Below the pieces are notes generated by a model. It had not been told where the DNA came from and did no database searches. It saw only the letters and a program-made list of their open reading frames with translations. Of a stretch of 64,000 nt of DNA, positions 44,930 to 56,766 are shown one piece after another. The translations under genes were made by a program, and so were the position numbers. This stretch comes from Imbricaverruca yamaguchii (taxonomy: Eukaryota > Arthropoda > Thecostraca > Neoverrucidae): assembly GCA_034440575.1 (NCBI GenBank), contig JAOTOL010001646.1, positions 1,131,501 through 1,195,500 of the forward strand. The letters run 5' to 3'. Each line of letters begins with the position of its first letter. Position 1 is the first letter of the stretch.

Positions 44930-45214
44930 GAGATCGATGCTAATCCGGATAGCGACAATACTGCCAATAACGCCACCACTGATTGCGGTAATTGTGTCAA
45001 CAATAACGACGCCAGTGTCAGCCTTGCCAGCCGGCCCGGTAATAACGTGTCGGCGGTGACGCCTCGCGTGCCGCGCGTGCCACAACTAATGCCGGCTGCT
45101 CGGCCGCAGCTGCAGGACCAGAGCAAGAAGCGCGGCGCCGGCGGCGCCGACACAGAGGACGGCTCGTCGGCGCGGAAGCGGCCCCGGCTGGACCGCTCCG
45201 ACCCGTCACCGTAG
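44930..45214 (+). CDS. Terminal exon of an unidentified nuclear protein with a bipartite NLS
   Basis: Acceptor tttctattagcag|G followed by an open frame of 94 codons ending in TAG. It starts EIDANPDSDNTANN, an Asn/Asp-rich stretch, becomes GC-rich (VTPRVPRVPQLMP), and ends with a basic cluster KKR, about 15 residues of spacer (GAGGADTEDGSSA), then RKRPRLDRSDPSP. KKR plus KRPRL is a standard bipartite nuclear-localisation pattern. There is no ATG near the start, as expected for an internal-to-terminal exon. I do not recognise the family. No upstream exon was joined. The codon third positions are GC-rich only in the second half, so the true exon may be shorter at its 5' side. Confidence 0.55.
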   Translation, partial: EIDANPDSDNTANNATTDCGNCVNNNDASVSLASRPGNNVSAVTPRVPRVPQLMPAARPQLQDQSKKRGAGGADTEDGSSARKRPRLDRSDPSP

Positions 45215-45720
45215 CGGGCGCCGGTGCGCCAGAGTCGGCTGTGATGCGCCGCTCTCGGCCCGGCTGCTGCGGCGCGCGGCAGGCGGCGGCGGCCGGGGCG
45301 GCGGCTGTAGCTAGTGGGACGTCAGCCGGCTGGCCGGCGTCGCGCCAAGCGCCGCTTGTCGGCGGCCGGTTCAGGGAGGCTGGCGCGTGGCAGTGTCACG
45401 GCGCCGGTGGCCGCACACCGGACGACTGCCCCGCTGCTCGGCTCCGTCGCGTGTGTGCGTGCCGTCTTGTCGCCTCCACTTGCCTCGCCGGTGAAGTTCT
45501 AATCGGCCGCGTCGGTTGTTGCGGCCGCGTGCCGCGGAGAACGCGCGTGCACCCCGAACTGCGCCGATGCGTTAATTAATCCCCCCATACGCACCCACGC
45601 ACGGCGGGCTGTCGGCGCTGCTCGCCGGTGAGGCGATTCTGTGAATGGTTTCACGGCGAGGTGCCGACGCCGGCCGTCCGTGTCGCCGCTTGGCGACGAG
45701 TGCAAGCCATGCTTTACCGC
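45000..45720. other. CpG-rich block
   Basis: Dense CpG and GC-rich sequence covering the end of the terminal exon and its putative 3' UTR. Overlapping ORFs on both strands beyond 45214 are a by-product of the composition. Confidence 0.5.
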
Positions 45721-46172
45721 GTCGTACTTGTCGAGTGTTGCATTCGCTGCCTGTCAATAGACATACCCTGTAACCCCGAGGTCAACAGTGCCGGTCGACC
45801 GTCTGGTGGGTCCGCTCGTGTTCCAGTTCAGCGGCCGGTGTCGGACCGTTGCGCTGGTGCGAGCGGACCTTCCTACCACAGCGAACGATGCGTCTATTTC
45901 TGGCTGGATCAGAATGACGTTGGGAAGATTTACAGTCGGTTTGCAGACTGGGATCGGTGTGTCTTTGTGACCAGACGTTTAATGTAGTGCGGTATCCAAC
46001 AACTACACAGTGGCCCTCATTAGCGACGCGACATAATGCATTTCATATTCATTACCCTACGCCAAGCAAACGTAACTTGGCAGCGATATGCTCCCAGTAT
46101 CCCGACGTGTTACACTTATTACTGCGGCTTTGCTGCTGTTCGTTAGGAATGGCGAGTCTTTGGACGCGTAAA

Positions 46173-46198
46173 TATTATACGTCTTTGGACGTATAATA
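46173..46198. repeat. 11-bp inverted repeat with a 4-nt loop
   Basis: TATTATACGTC, loop TTTG, GACGTATAATA. Confidence 0.9.
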
Positions 46199-46669
46199 AT
46201 TCCCTCAAACTTTTGGCACTGTTTATCCGATGTAGAACTTAAATAAGCCACATCGAACAGACAAAATTCCGTACTGTAAAAAATGATGGCGCAAATATGT
46301 GGCAACCAACAATTTTCACGTTTCCACTGCTTTCCCAGGATTACATTTTACATGGGCCTTGCAATTTTAACCCACCCTGATGCTCAAAGCATGTCTGTCT
46401 ATCAACACACATTTCGGCTCATCGCAAGCCTGGCAATCTCCGACGAACTAACGGCACAATAGCACGGGAATTCCCGACGCAGCGCCCCGTATCTGGTCAG
46501 TCTCAGGCGCTCAGTGGCCGACACCGTCGGCGAATCTCTGGCGTGGGCGTGACGACCGGATGACGACTTGTGACTGATGCTGTTGGGGAATCTGCCGGCG
46601 CGGCCAGCGCGCTGCGGCCCGTTACCCCGTCACCTGCGACAAACGACCTCTTGCGCACAGCACCTCCCT

Positions 46670-47110
46670 TATCGTTTATTGTAGACGATGGCAAAACTGG
46701 CGGCCCAGCGGGCTAGCCGCCGGCACGACGCTGCGAGGGTAGAGAAGGTCAGCGGCGCTGCCGGGTCGCACCGAGAGCAGGAACTGCGCCGCTCTGCCGG
46801 CCGCCCGGCAGAACGGTTTCGAGTCTGCGAGTCTACCGCGGCGACGAGGCGAAAATCTGCAAAGAGGCTCGAGGAGCTGATGTGAGGAGGTGCAGTCTGG
46901 ACAGGGCGGGCGAGCGGTCGGGCCCCGGCGCGCGCGGACCCCCCGGGGCTCGAGGGGGGCGGCCGGACCGGGGCCCGACTGCTTCCTCTGTGTGGGGCAC
47001 GGAGAGGGGCGCTGGCAGACACGCCGTGTCGCTGGACGGGAACGGGGCGCGTATAGACTGGAACTGCGAACGGGACACCACACGTGTCGCCATCTCTTCA
47101 ACAACCGACC
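46670..47110. other. CpG-rich block with a small uncertain ORF
   Basis: A 65-codon plus-strand ORF (46688-46885; MAKLAAQRASRRHDAARVEK and on) begins with ATG and is highly basic. Minus-strand ORFs overlap it. The composition alone could produce it. A TATA-like cggtataaaaatcg lies at 47239-47252 but no transcript can be attached to it. Confidence 0.3.
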
Positions 47111-47311
47111 AAATAAATACCATTCGAGCACTCGAAGAGAAATATCACAATGCATTCCCCGCTCTGATCGCGTCACAAATTGTACTACCGTCTAGTTTTG
47201 ATTATGTAGCGTTCGCACACGCCCTGCGATCCGCACCCCGGTATAAAAATCGTCAGGTATCACACCCACGTGCGCACGCGCAATCGCACGTGTTCATTCA
47301 TAAATAGCAGG

Positions 47312-47455
47312 CGAACTGATGTGGCCGGGGCGTCGGTGTGGGTACACACCGTCCCCAGCCAGCTGATGTGGCCGGGGCGTCGGTGTGGGTACACACCGTC
47401 CCCAGCCAGCTGATGTGGGCGGGGCGTCGGTGCGGGGAACACACTTTCCCACGCC
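47312..47455 (+). repeat. 47-bp tandem repeat, three units
   Basis: Unit CTGATGTGGCCGGGGCGTCG plus GTGTGGGTACACACCGTCCCCAGCCAG. Each of the first two units contains the hairpin GGTGTG-GGTA-CACACC; the third has diverged. Confidence 0.92.
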
Positions 47456-47675
47456 AACTACTCTACCGTGCGCCGACTGAGTATATCGAGGCGGTCACCA
47501 CCTGCTGAACGCCCGGAGAAAATACGTGGCGGCGATATATCACTTGTGATGCTAGTCAGAGGCGGTGCGTTTTGTCGGTGTGTGCCGGCGACGGCGGGGC
47601 CGCCTCTGCCGCCGAGAGAGCCTGGAATCGGGGGAGTATTGCACGGTATCGGCGGGCGGTGGGCGGCGGGCGGCG

Positions 47676-47857
47676 TCACACGGGCTCCAGGCCGCCCGGG
47701 CCCAAGCCGTAGCCGTTGGCCAGCGTGGGCACCACCAGCACCAGACCCGACTGGGCCGGCGGCGCGCCGCGCGGCTCCGGCAGCCAGTCGTCCTCGGTGG
47801 CCGCGTGCGACGGGCTGGGCAGGCGCACGCTGGCGTCGCTGTCGCTGCCGAGATCGC
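47676..47857 (-). CDS. Terminal exon of an unidentified minus-strand gene
   Basis: Acceptor gtcgtgcccgcag|GC and an open frame to TGA, with very GC-rich third positions. Phase 1 in. The 59 residues read DLGSDSDASVRLPSPSHAAT, then EDDWLPEPRG, then a hydrophobic LVLVVPTLANGYGLGPGG tail ending LEPV. It is the best phase partner for the exon at 54.9-55.1 kb, which ends in phase 1 on the same strand. I do not recognise the protein. Other acceptors further upstream in the same open frame are possible. Confidence 0.5.
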
Positions 47858-47999
47858 CTGCGGGCACGACGTCACGCCGCGTCAGCTGACTGCCAGGCGC
47901 GACCGGACACAGGTGTTCGCGGCAGCAGCCGGCGGTGGGGCACGGACAGGTGAACACAAACAACACTAGCGGCACACATGGTCGGCAAGGCTATCTGGT

Positions 48000-50900
48000 G
48001 AATATATGTGGATACCATTTGGGGACATTATTTAGCATATTCGTTCGGTTTACAAACATTTATGAGTACACTAATTAGGAACAAGGCAATGCATAAAATA
48101 TTCCAAGTTCGAGTTCAACTTCATTTGCAATTTTCAGTTAGAATTTCTGGTTGATGCAATGACCTGATATCCGGTCACCTCTGGCCTGTTTCTCATCTTT
48201 GTCTAAACTTTTATGTTTATTTTTCACTCTGATCTGTGCGATTAGTTCATGCTGTTCTATGATGCTCAATTTTTCAACATACGTCGAAAAATGTCATTGA
48301 GGCACGATCCATCATCACGATACATTGAAACTCCGTTTTGACAAAGGTGCACTTATCAATTACGTTTGGACATATGCCTAACATGCAAAAATTGTTCGGA
48401 AATATTCAGGGATATTTTTTTAAAAACTTTACGACCGATCAAATTGACACACGCATTGCCAGAGTTACGCACTAAGGTTAGATGAGGAACATCGCCGGGA
48501 CCTAGTCTCCGTTTCCACTTTACCCGGAAAAGACCTGTTGGTTAAAAAAGACTAATTATGGGATGTCGCACTCCTGAATAAACATCGCGCTTGTGTCGTG
48601 TCTTATGTTCTGCAAAGAAGCACTGTTATACACCAATCATGCAACGTACTTGGGTGCATACAGACATGAAGTTTCATTAGTTCATTCTTTACACGCCATG
48701 TGTGTCCAATGCTCCCTTTGGTATCTATATTTATATAGATATGAGTATTCGTGTCTCATTGCTTACCACCAAGCGTCTATGTTGAGGTCAGAAGTGTTGT
48801 TTTATATTCTTTTGAAGAGGAAAGTGCCCCTTCGATGTTGGCCTTGCCCCACATAGCTACAACTTTTAACATGGGGCCCTATAGGGTCCCATGTTACTAC
48901 TCTGTATACAGAGTGTCTCCCAATCCATTTAGACCTACGCATTGCTTTCATGTATCATCCCCCCTCCAAATCATTTTTAGAAATCAACACCCGCGGTCCA
49001 GGAAAATATTTCCTCAACTGGAAAACGGAAAATGGCGGTTGAAAAAGAGTATGATGAACAATGAAACGGATCCAATTTCTTCGTAACGAAGGAACGTTCG
49101 CCACAACGACCAGTCATCTATGCAACGGGTCTACATTTCAGAGTACTGATACACACGGCGCTGTTTACCATAGCGTATTACAACATGGATGACTGGTTAT
49201 TTTTTAGCCAATAGCTTCAATAGTCTCCCTTCCACACGCATGTCTGTGAGACAGGTGCACAGGGGTAAAGCTGTAGTAGGTGGTCGCCACAGCTGTCCAC
49301 ATGTGGATGACGTAGTCTGCGGGATCAACCATTCGTATGTCCAGGTTTTGCGCCAAGATTCTACGTTTGAAAACATGGAGAAAACATGGTCCAGGTATAT
49401 GCTTGGAATTTTTGCAGTCGATGAGACCTCGCCCGTGTGCAGAGGGGACTAGAAGGCTTAGCTGATTCAATTACTTTGTGTTATATACCTTGTCGCAGTT
49501 ATCATTCGTCCCAAACAGCATGTATTTGCCCTGGGGGCATATTCCCGGGATACGCATATTCCATAGATAAACATATTCCAAGGACAAAACAAGCGCCAAT
49601 TCTTAGTTTCATTTAATGGAGCTGGAACCTTCAGAATGATTTTCAATCTTTGCAGATCCTCCCCTTGAAGAAGACGATAATTTTATCAAGTATAAGTTTT
49701 GTGGCACCGACTGTCATGGGTCAACCCCTGCAAGTATGAATACGGCTGAGAAGCAGCCGCATTTCCTCGTCTTTGTGCCCGTTATATTTAGAGGACATCA
49801 CGTTTCGTCCTAGAGTAATAATCTTATATGCCAACTTGAGAGAACAAATTCGAATACCTACTGATGTAAACGGCACTATCGAATATCAATTTGACGAATT
49901 GATCGCCTATAGTTACTAATCCGTTCCATTAACCTTTTTATATTTGGGCATCTCCCTCTGTTCCATAGTTGTCATCAGGTACCATACACTGCGCAACGGA
50001 AGTAGCAGATCCTTGCATCCTTCGCATAGTTAGGCAGAGCATGTATTGGATGTCAGCATCAAAGGCTTCACACGGTGCCAACGAAACAATGCACCTGCAG
50101 ACCAAGCGTAGCCCGTCGCTGCAGCCATTCCCGTGAGTTTGCCATTCCATTGATGTGCTCGGACCAATGGCAGTACGCGATTCGTGGAACAGCTAAGCAA
50201 CGACGGCCGACTGTACGACTCGAAAAGACGGCAAATGAGCGGTGTAGATTGCGTCGATTAAAGCACGGGCCGGTGTAGATTGCATCGATTGAAGGCCGTG
50301 TAGGCTTGTCGGATCACCGGGACTTTGGTTCACGCGGCGTCACACGCGAGGCCTTCCACCGGAGCTGCGTGCATGCTCGGTCCTGTCGGTGCGTGAGTCC
50401 ACGGGACGTGTGGCGCACGTTTTGACGGGCTGCTGTTTGCACTACGTCCACACGCACACTTGGGACACGAGCGGCTGCACAATGCTATGTCGGTGAACAC
50501 GCTTCGGTTGAGTATATTCGGGCGGTTTCGATGCGCCCGCTGCCGGGACAGTCACCACTATCGTCGTGCGCGCCCCCGCCACTACCCTGTCGAGGTGCGT
50601 TGGTCCCAACACACACTCCGCACACGCACTCCGCACATGCACACCGCCCATGCTCAACACACACAAGCAGGCACGAACACCCAGCATGAGCTGAACATCA
50701 CAGGAAACTGCAGCCACACAGCCACTGATGAAGTAACACTTCAAAGCCACCGCGCTTGCTTTGTTGTATTTCTTATCGATTGCTATTTTGATAGATCGTG
50801 GTTGAAATCCTTCGATTTCCCATCGACACGCATCGATTTATTCTGGCTCGGCAGGTAAAACTGGAAAACACCGGGGGCTGGAAGACCGAAGGCATCTCGT

Positions 50901-51940
50901 TAGACGGAAAGTTGAATGAGTATGCGGGGGCACTGGGAATATGCCGAGAAATAGCCTCCTGCCGCCGATAAATAACATCTGTATGCGATAATTCGAGCTA
51001 TTGACTCGGCTATCGCCACCACCATGGCCCCTACAGTTTACCACCAGCCTGGGTAACCTGGCCCGTCACATCAACCCCCTACGTGTGTCCAGCTTTCACA
51101 TCACGACGCCATGGAACCGGTACTCGTGCATTGTTGGCACTTCCCCAGCCGATAACCCTTGTCCATGTGAGGAAGGGTTTATTGCAATGTAGATGAATCG
51201 ATGCAATCCCGGAATAATTATTTTCTCGGCCACCGAAAAACGGTTCGCGAAGCACGTCTTCCCTTGTCATAGTTGACATATCTGAGCATCCTATGCCAGC
51301 CTTGGGGTACATAAAATGTTCATGTTGCTGAATCGTGACGTCACAAGTAAATACGTCTGGCAGTTTTTCCACGAAATCGCTGATTATCTACATTTAATCT
51401 CACTGTTCTCAAGCGACTGACGTTGAATGTTGTGAAGTGATGCTACATAGATGCTGATGCTACATACTCAGCTAGCGCTCCTACATAGGTCACTGACCTT
51501 TCCAGGTCATTCGAGGTCATTGACCCAACTGGATTTCAGATGACCTTTTCCGGTTTCTGAGTCGCCCCAGGGATATTTCTGGCGCTGGAGCTGAATACGG
51601 CCTACCGTGATTTCCTCAGATGCACAAGAAAATGGTGTTTGCGGAAACTATTTAAAAGTTTCAACGTTTCAACTTCATCTGATATTTGGCCTATGAGTTG
51701 GCATGTAGCTTATCGCACGTTGGTAGTACCTATTCCAAAATGCTAAGGAATGCTCTGTTAAGCATGCTAAATGCCCATTGGCTATTGGTTCTACACGGGG
51801 AACGATTAAACGTGAAGTTTCGCTTTTTAAATGCATTTTCTTGTCTTTTTAAACTTTTCGTTGAATTACTACAGTTCAACCAGAACCCTAAGATTGTGTA
51901 GTCTGGTATCACGAGATTTCGCTGCATGCAGCATGCCAGG
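48000..51940. other. Intron or spacer, no recognised features
   Basis: Mixed composition. CA-rich stretch at 50.61-50.69 kb. If the two minus-strand exons are one gene, this lies in its last intron. Confidence 0.45.
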
Positions 51941-51949
51941 TTTTGTCTC

Positions 51950-52400
51950 ACATCGCTAACCCTTCCGTTTCGGAAACGCCAGGTGATCGCGCGCCCGCTC
52001 CTACACCGGTGAAGGCTGCACGGCGCCGTGTCAAAGGCGCGGTTTACCCCCGCCGGGACGAGTGCGAAGAAGCGGCTCCAGGTGCGGCTCGCGCCCCACC
52101 ATGTACCGTGACGCGTCGCCCGCCGCTGCAGGTTCCAGACTCACCCGTGACGGGCTTTGCTGGTGCTCAACGTATAGCCAGCGGTGCGGTGGCTATTCGC
52201 CCTCTTGGTGTTTTATCGACCGGCGCCCGTCCAGGGACGGTCCGGCGTGAACTGTGTCGCGGGTCCAGCCTGCGACGATTCCCCTCACGACGACCCGACC
52301 TGACGTATCTCGGCTGGCGGCAGCGGCAGTCCACCACTCCCGCCAACCGCCGATAAGCGCGCGCCGCATGTTTTTGCTGCACAGTTCTGCCGGCGATGAC
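51950..52400. other. GC-rich block with overlapping ORFs
   Basis: Long overlapping readings on both strands and no family signature or splice pair that favours one. Confidence 0.35.
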
Positions 52401-52423
52401 GCGTGCAGAATTGCGCCGGCGGG

Positions 52424-52512
52424 TGTTCCGGTCGGCGGATGTTCCAACCGGCGGGTGTTCCGACCGGCGGGTGTTCCGACCGGCGGGTGTTCCGACCAGC
52501 GGGTGTTCTACC
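52424..52512 (+). repeat. 16-bp minisatellite, five to six units
   Basis: Unit CGGGTGTTCCGACCGG. Confidence 0.93.
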
Positions 52513-52662
52513 GGCGCAGAACAGGCTCACCGAAAGGTCACATGTGCGCAGTGTCTGCCGCAGCACCGCCTATCGGATGGCCAGGGTGCACCGCGCACCC
52601 AGGGTCTACCAAAGGCTTTGGGCAGATAAGGACAGATAAGGTCACACTTTTTCGGATGCCAG

Positions 52663-52723
52663 GTCGGGTCTCACGGCTTCAATGTGCTGATGAAGCGCAA
52701 AGCGAAGAACCAAGTCCCTCTGG
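52663..52723 (+). CDS. Candidate internal exon of an unidentified gene
   Basis: A short 61-nt open stretch with a pyrimidine-rich acceptor (cacactttttcggatgccag) and donor CTGG|GTGCGG, phase 0 in and phase 1 out. It reads VGSHGFNVLMKRKAKNQVPL plus one base. The donor is followed within a few bases by a 24/48-bp minisatellite that keeps the frame open for about 240 codons, which is why a long ORF appears here. Family unknown; short length keeps confidence low. Confidence 0.35.
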
Positions 52724-52727
52724 GTGC

Positions 52728-53222
52728 GGGAGAGGGATCTGTGCTAGCAGGCGGGGGAGGGATGTGTGCTAACAGGCGTGGGATGGCTATGTGCCAGCAG
52801 ACGGGGAGGGGTCTATACCAGCATGCGGGGGAGGGATCTATACCAACAGGCGGGAGAGGGATCTGTGTCAACAGGTGGGGGATGGATATGTGCCAGCGGA
52901 CGGGGGAGGGATCTATACTAACAGGCGGGGGAGGATCTGTGCCACCAGACGGGGAGGGATCTATACTAACAGGCGGGGGAGGATCTGTGCCACCAGACGG
53001 GGAGGGATCTATACTAACAGGCGGGGGAGGATCTGTGCCACCAGACGGGGAGGGATCTATACTAACAGGCGGGGGAGGATCTGTGCCACCAGACGGGGGG
53101 ATCTATACTAACGGGTCTATACTAACAGGCGGGGGAGGATCTGTGCCACCAGACGGGGAGGGATCTATACTAACAGGCGGGGGAGGATCTGTGCCACCAG
53201 ACGGGGACGGGTCTGCACCGGC
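52728..53222 (+). repeat. 24/48-bp minisatellite with higher-order structure
   Basis: The left part has single 24-25-bp units (GGGGGAGGGATCTGTGCTAA-type). The right part is made of 48-bp dimers, GGGGAGGGATCTATACTAAC plus AGGCGGGGGAGGATCTGTGC plus CACCAGAC, nearly identical from one to the next. Each dimer carries TACTAACAG. Confidence 0.95.
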
Positions 53223-53639
53223 AGGCCGGGCCCGTGCCAACAGGACCATTTACCAAATGGCGGCACTTAGTCAGCTCTGTTGTTCCGGCGAGCGCCGGCT
53301 CGAATGGCGCGTATGCATTTTCTCACTCCGCGGGAACTGCCGACTTCCCGGAGGAGATGAAAGGTCACAGTTTCGCTGCAGCTCGGCGGCCGAGACCCGG
53401 CCGTCCATCGAATCTACTTCGGAGAGAAGCGCGAAGTGAGTGCAATGGTAGCGCAGGTCCGCACCATAAGGCGCTACCTTATCACCTCGCCGTGTGCATA
53501 AATAACAGGTCAGGTCGGGCCAGACTGGATTCACGCCAAACTCCACGTACAGCGACAGATAGCGCACTGCCAGTGGCTGAATTTGAGAACATGGGGCATA
53601 AATTGGTCACGGAGTTGGGAGTCGGGGTTTAATATGCCT

Positions 53640-54900
53640 TAGAATGCATTTCAGTTGATGACTGCCAGCTCGTGCAAGGTCGAGAGCTTGACCTAACATT
53701 GGAAATTACAGAAATCGTGTTACAGCATATTAAACACTGCAATCAGCCTAGCACACAACATCACTTTACACAGTATAACAGGTTAAAATTACGATACAGC
53801 AAAAAAACCTGAAATGATGTCCCACATCAATAACCTAAGAAAATCCGGGGAAGCATGCTTCGAGAAAAAAGATGAACGATAAGAGTACAACGCCATTACG
53901 AGTCTTAATGCGGTCACAGCAACCCGCCGCCCTAGCAAGATACCAATTATTTGTGCAAAATCTGCTAAAAGAAACCGAAGTCTGCTCTTTCCGAAGCGTT
54001 TCCTAACGGTGACTGTCTTCGGAGCGGACCTGGAGCGGCGGCTGGTGTTGCGAGTCCATTTATGTCTATGCTTGTAGACTCATTATATGGCTAAGGTTCG
54101 GCTGGTCTGCCCTGTGTGCACATCAGCGGAGGATTGAGGTCAACGTTGGCGTGGTAAATGGCGTGTTTGATGCGATGTTTCCAGTCAATGCCCACGGGCA
54201 ATCTCAGCGGCGTTGGTGTCGCATAGGTCACAGCTGTCGCAAGCCATTCTCCAGTTTGTGTGTGTAGTCGGAATGTTTGGGCTCGCCAGCTTCTTCGGCT
54301 ATATTGCACCAATAGCAACAAGCGTTCTCCACTCCACAACTCTGGCTGCACAACGCAGTTCTTTTAGTCCTACATTACATTTTTGTAGAAGGGGGGGGGG
54401 GAGCGAATGTTCCCCTTAATCGAATTTGAATACGAGCGTTAATTATAACGCTGCCGGTCTGTTGCAATTTTATCAAACTGACTGGCATAATGCATATGAT
54501 ATGTCGGTTACCAGTGGTCTCTTTCCTCGTCAGCACCGCAAACGCCAATATCACGAATTGTAATATAAGTCTTGTTTTCAGTTTGTAGTTTATTGTACTA
54601 ACATGCTGGGCGATTCAATTTAGGCTGCTTCAGAAAAGCAAGGCGATATACCAGACCAAAATCACATACTATAATCTGCCTCAAATAAGCTTCACTTTCT
54701 ATTGAAAGTGATTTTATTTGAAATAAACAGGCTCATGCATATTTATGCATGCCCTTCATGCCGACGAAAATAAATCCGGATTAAAAGAGGACGGATGGAT
54801 CTAAAACGAAAGGACGACATCGTCATGCAGTCAGTAAGGAGAAGGACTTCGCAGTCGATAAGATGGTAATGGGGGCATTGCAGCTAACACGACCAGGCTA
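53640..54900. other. Spacer, no gene called
   Basis: A minus-strand ORF at 54091-54351 is protein-like in places (LPVGIDWKHRIKHAIYHAN) but unrecognised. Confidence 0.4.
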
Positions 54901-54942
54901 TATAAGAAATTCAGAGATTAGGATGCCATGGTGGCGCGTCAC

Positions 54943-55065
54943 CCGGGCAGTCGACGGCGGCGTGGGTGTCAGAGATCCACTGCAGGGCGGCGGCAACTTG
55001 GTGGAGCCGCGCGCCCGACAAGGTCGCTGACTCGGCGTCGGTGATGAATTCGGCACGCCACCAGC
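54943..55065 (-). CDS. Internal exon of an unidentified minus-strand gene
   Basis: A 123-nt exon, phase 1 in and phase 1 out. Acceptor attctgtgtcag|GC (an alternative, ttgtggcag, lies 12 nt upstream in the same phase); donor CCCGG|GTGACG. The residues read WWRAEFITDAESATLSGARL then HQVAAALQWISDTHAAVDCP, a mostly helical composition with one cysteine. Third positions are GC-rich. The phase fits the terminal exon at 47.7-47.9 kb, giving a join ...DCP-G-DLGSD. Family not recognised. Confidence 0.5.
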
Positions 55066-55129
55066 CTGACACAGAATCTGCCACAACATCGGCACATCCG
55101 CCTTGAATGAGCCGCCTCAAACTCGATTA

Positions 55130-56570
55130 GAAGTTGGGCGGAATCGGCGCGAGTCTTAGCACGCAGATTGGGAATTTACGAGCCGTCCCATCCATTAATG
55201 AGGTCGCGTTCTATCAGCCAGATCGGAGAGAGCAGCTGGGCCCGGCCTCCTGGGTGGCTGGGTGTTCAGTCGCGAGCAGTTGCGGCAAGACCCAATTCCG
55301 TCGCTGGTGCTCGTGTAAAAAATGCAGTCGTCTTGCTTATTCGATCGATGTACCGGTTTGGCCACGCCTTGATCCAAACTTCTCGGCGGCCACTGCTCGC
55401 AGCCGCTCAATAGCTAACGTGAACAAAGACGCCGCTGTGGCCGGTCCAGATTGCCAAGGAGGCGAAACTTGTGTGTTCGTGATACGCATGGGCTCCGGTA
55501 GCGGCGCGCGTGCACTGGTGGCTGGACTGAATCCACAAGTCCGACAACACTTAGCACTTTTAACACTTTAACGGGTAGACTTGGTGTGATGATTTTACTT
55601 TCTAGGACTTTCAATGTAATTAGGATTTCTAAGCGTGATTGGAAAGTTTGGAATTATTTTTCCTTTGTTGAAAATTTCCAAAGTAATTCAATTGTTTTGG
55701 TTTTATCCTTAAAAATAAAAAGAGAAAAATGCTTCGATAGTGAAACTCATTGCATTTTGGAACCGAACATGCTTTGCAACTCGTCAGAATGGTTCGAGAC
55801 GTATGACAAGGTACTTAACCTGAACCTGATCGGTGACTTTTACCTTTATGTGTGCCAGTATGTTAGTATGCTAAAATATGTGTTCAGTTAGTATATCATC
55901 GATATTGAAATGCGAAATCACATTTGTTTCACGGACAGAGTCCGAAAACTATGTCGAGGACCGAGTTACCTGCCGCACCCCGACACTGACCTATTTTACG
56001 TGACCTGGGAGGCTAAATAAAAGGGTAACGAAAAATGTCCCAGGTAGCTCCGGAGGATTCAAGGACGGGGCTACCGCACGCTGTTAACCGCAGTCCTCTA
56101 CCTGTCTCAAAACAGAAATAGTGGAGAGTCAACTTGACTTCTTGTCCGGCATTGCAAACGTCATATTTGAACTCAGGCATGCTTTATGTCACTACATCCG
56201 ATGTAATTCCAATGCACATATAGCATCAGTGTGACCTTTTTTGAATTTTTGCTTCAGATCTTCGACTACCGGGGAACTTTTGATGCATGTTATGTTCAGT
56301 TCAATTATGCCATTTCTATTCCACAAATCGATATGTTTTACCCACCCATCCGCCAACCCGCTACCACTTCCATCGAGGGCGGCGATCTATGCTAAACACC
56401 TAACGGATATGTCGGCACATCGGTGCTGCAAATATGTACCGCTTTTGGTGTAACTCACCCCCGTCATTTTGCGACAGTACTCGGCTGTATGCAGCTACTT
56501 CATTGGTAGTTCATTAGCTAGCTCATAGGTGGCAGCATCGTCGCACGACGGGGAACAAAGCGTTTGGCAA
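55130..56570. other. Spacer, no gene called
   Basis: Overlapping ORFs at 55.13-55.57 kb on both strands; none with a family signature. AT-rich from 55.57 kb on. Confidence 0.4.
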
Positions 56571-56585
56571 TGATCGATCGAGTTT

Positions 56586-56766
56586 GTCTGTTTATTGGGT
56601 GATTCACGACGCACTTTATGCACGTGCACGGCTAGTGGTGCCGCCCACATTATTGTTTCGCCGGTGGACCGCGGGATTGGAACATGTCCAGATAGGTGCG
56701 AGTGTTTCCCGGACCTTTGGCACCCAGAGTTCAACACCCGAACCACTCAGCCATCCAGCCCACACT
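56586..56766 (-). mobile_element. tRNA-derived SINE, family A, full length with target-site duplication
   Basis: The minus strand begins with a tRNA-like head GGCTGGATGGCTGAGTGGTT, TTGAACTCTGGGTGCCAAAG, and ends cacccaataaacagacaaac. It is the same family as 4.1 kb. A 10-bp duplication GATCGAGTTT flanks it (56576-56585 and 56767-56776). Confidence 0.9.

Noticed and set aside
45628..45987. 119-codon plus-strand ORF with FWLDQNDVGKIYSRF, and an overlapping 60-codon ORF
   Set aside because: Both are plausible-looking, mutually exclusive, and without splice or family support.
54091..54351. 86-codon minus-strand ORF near the minus-strand exon
   Set aside because: No acceptor/donor pair in the needed phase and no recognised family.
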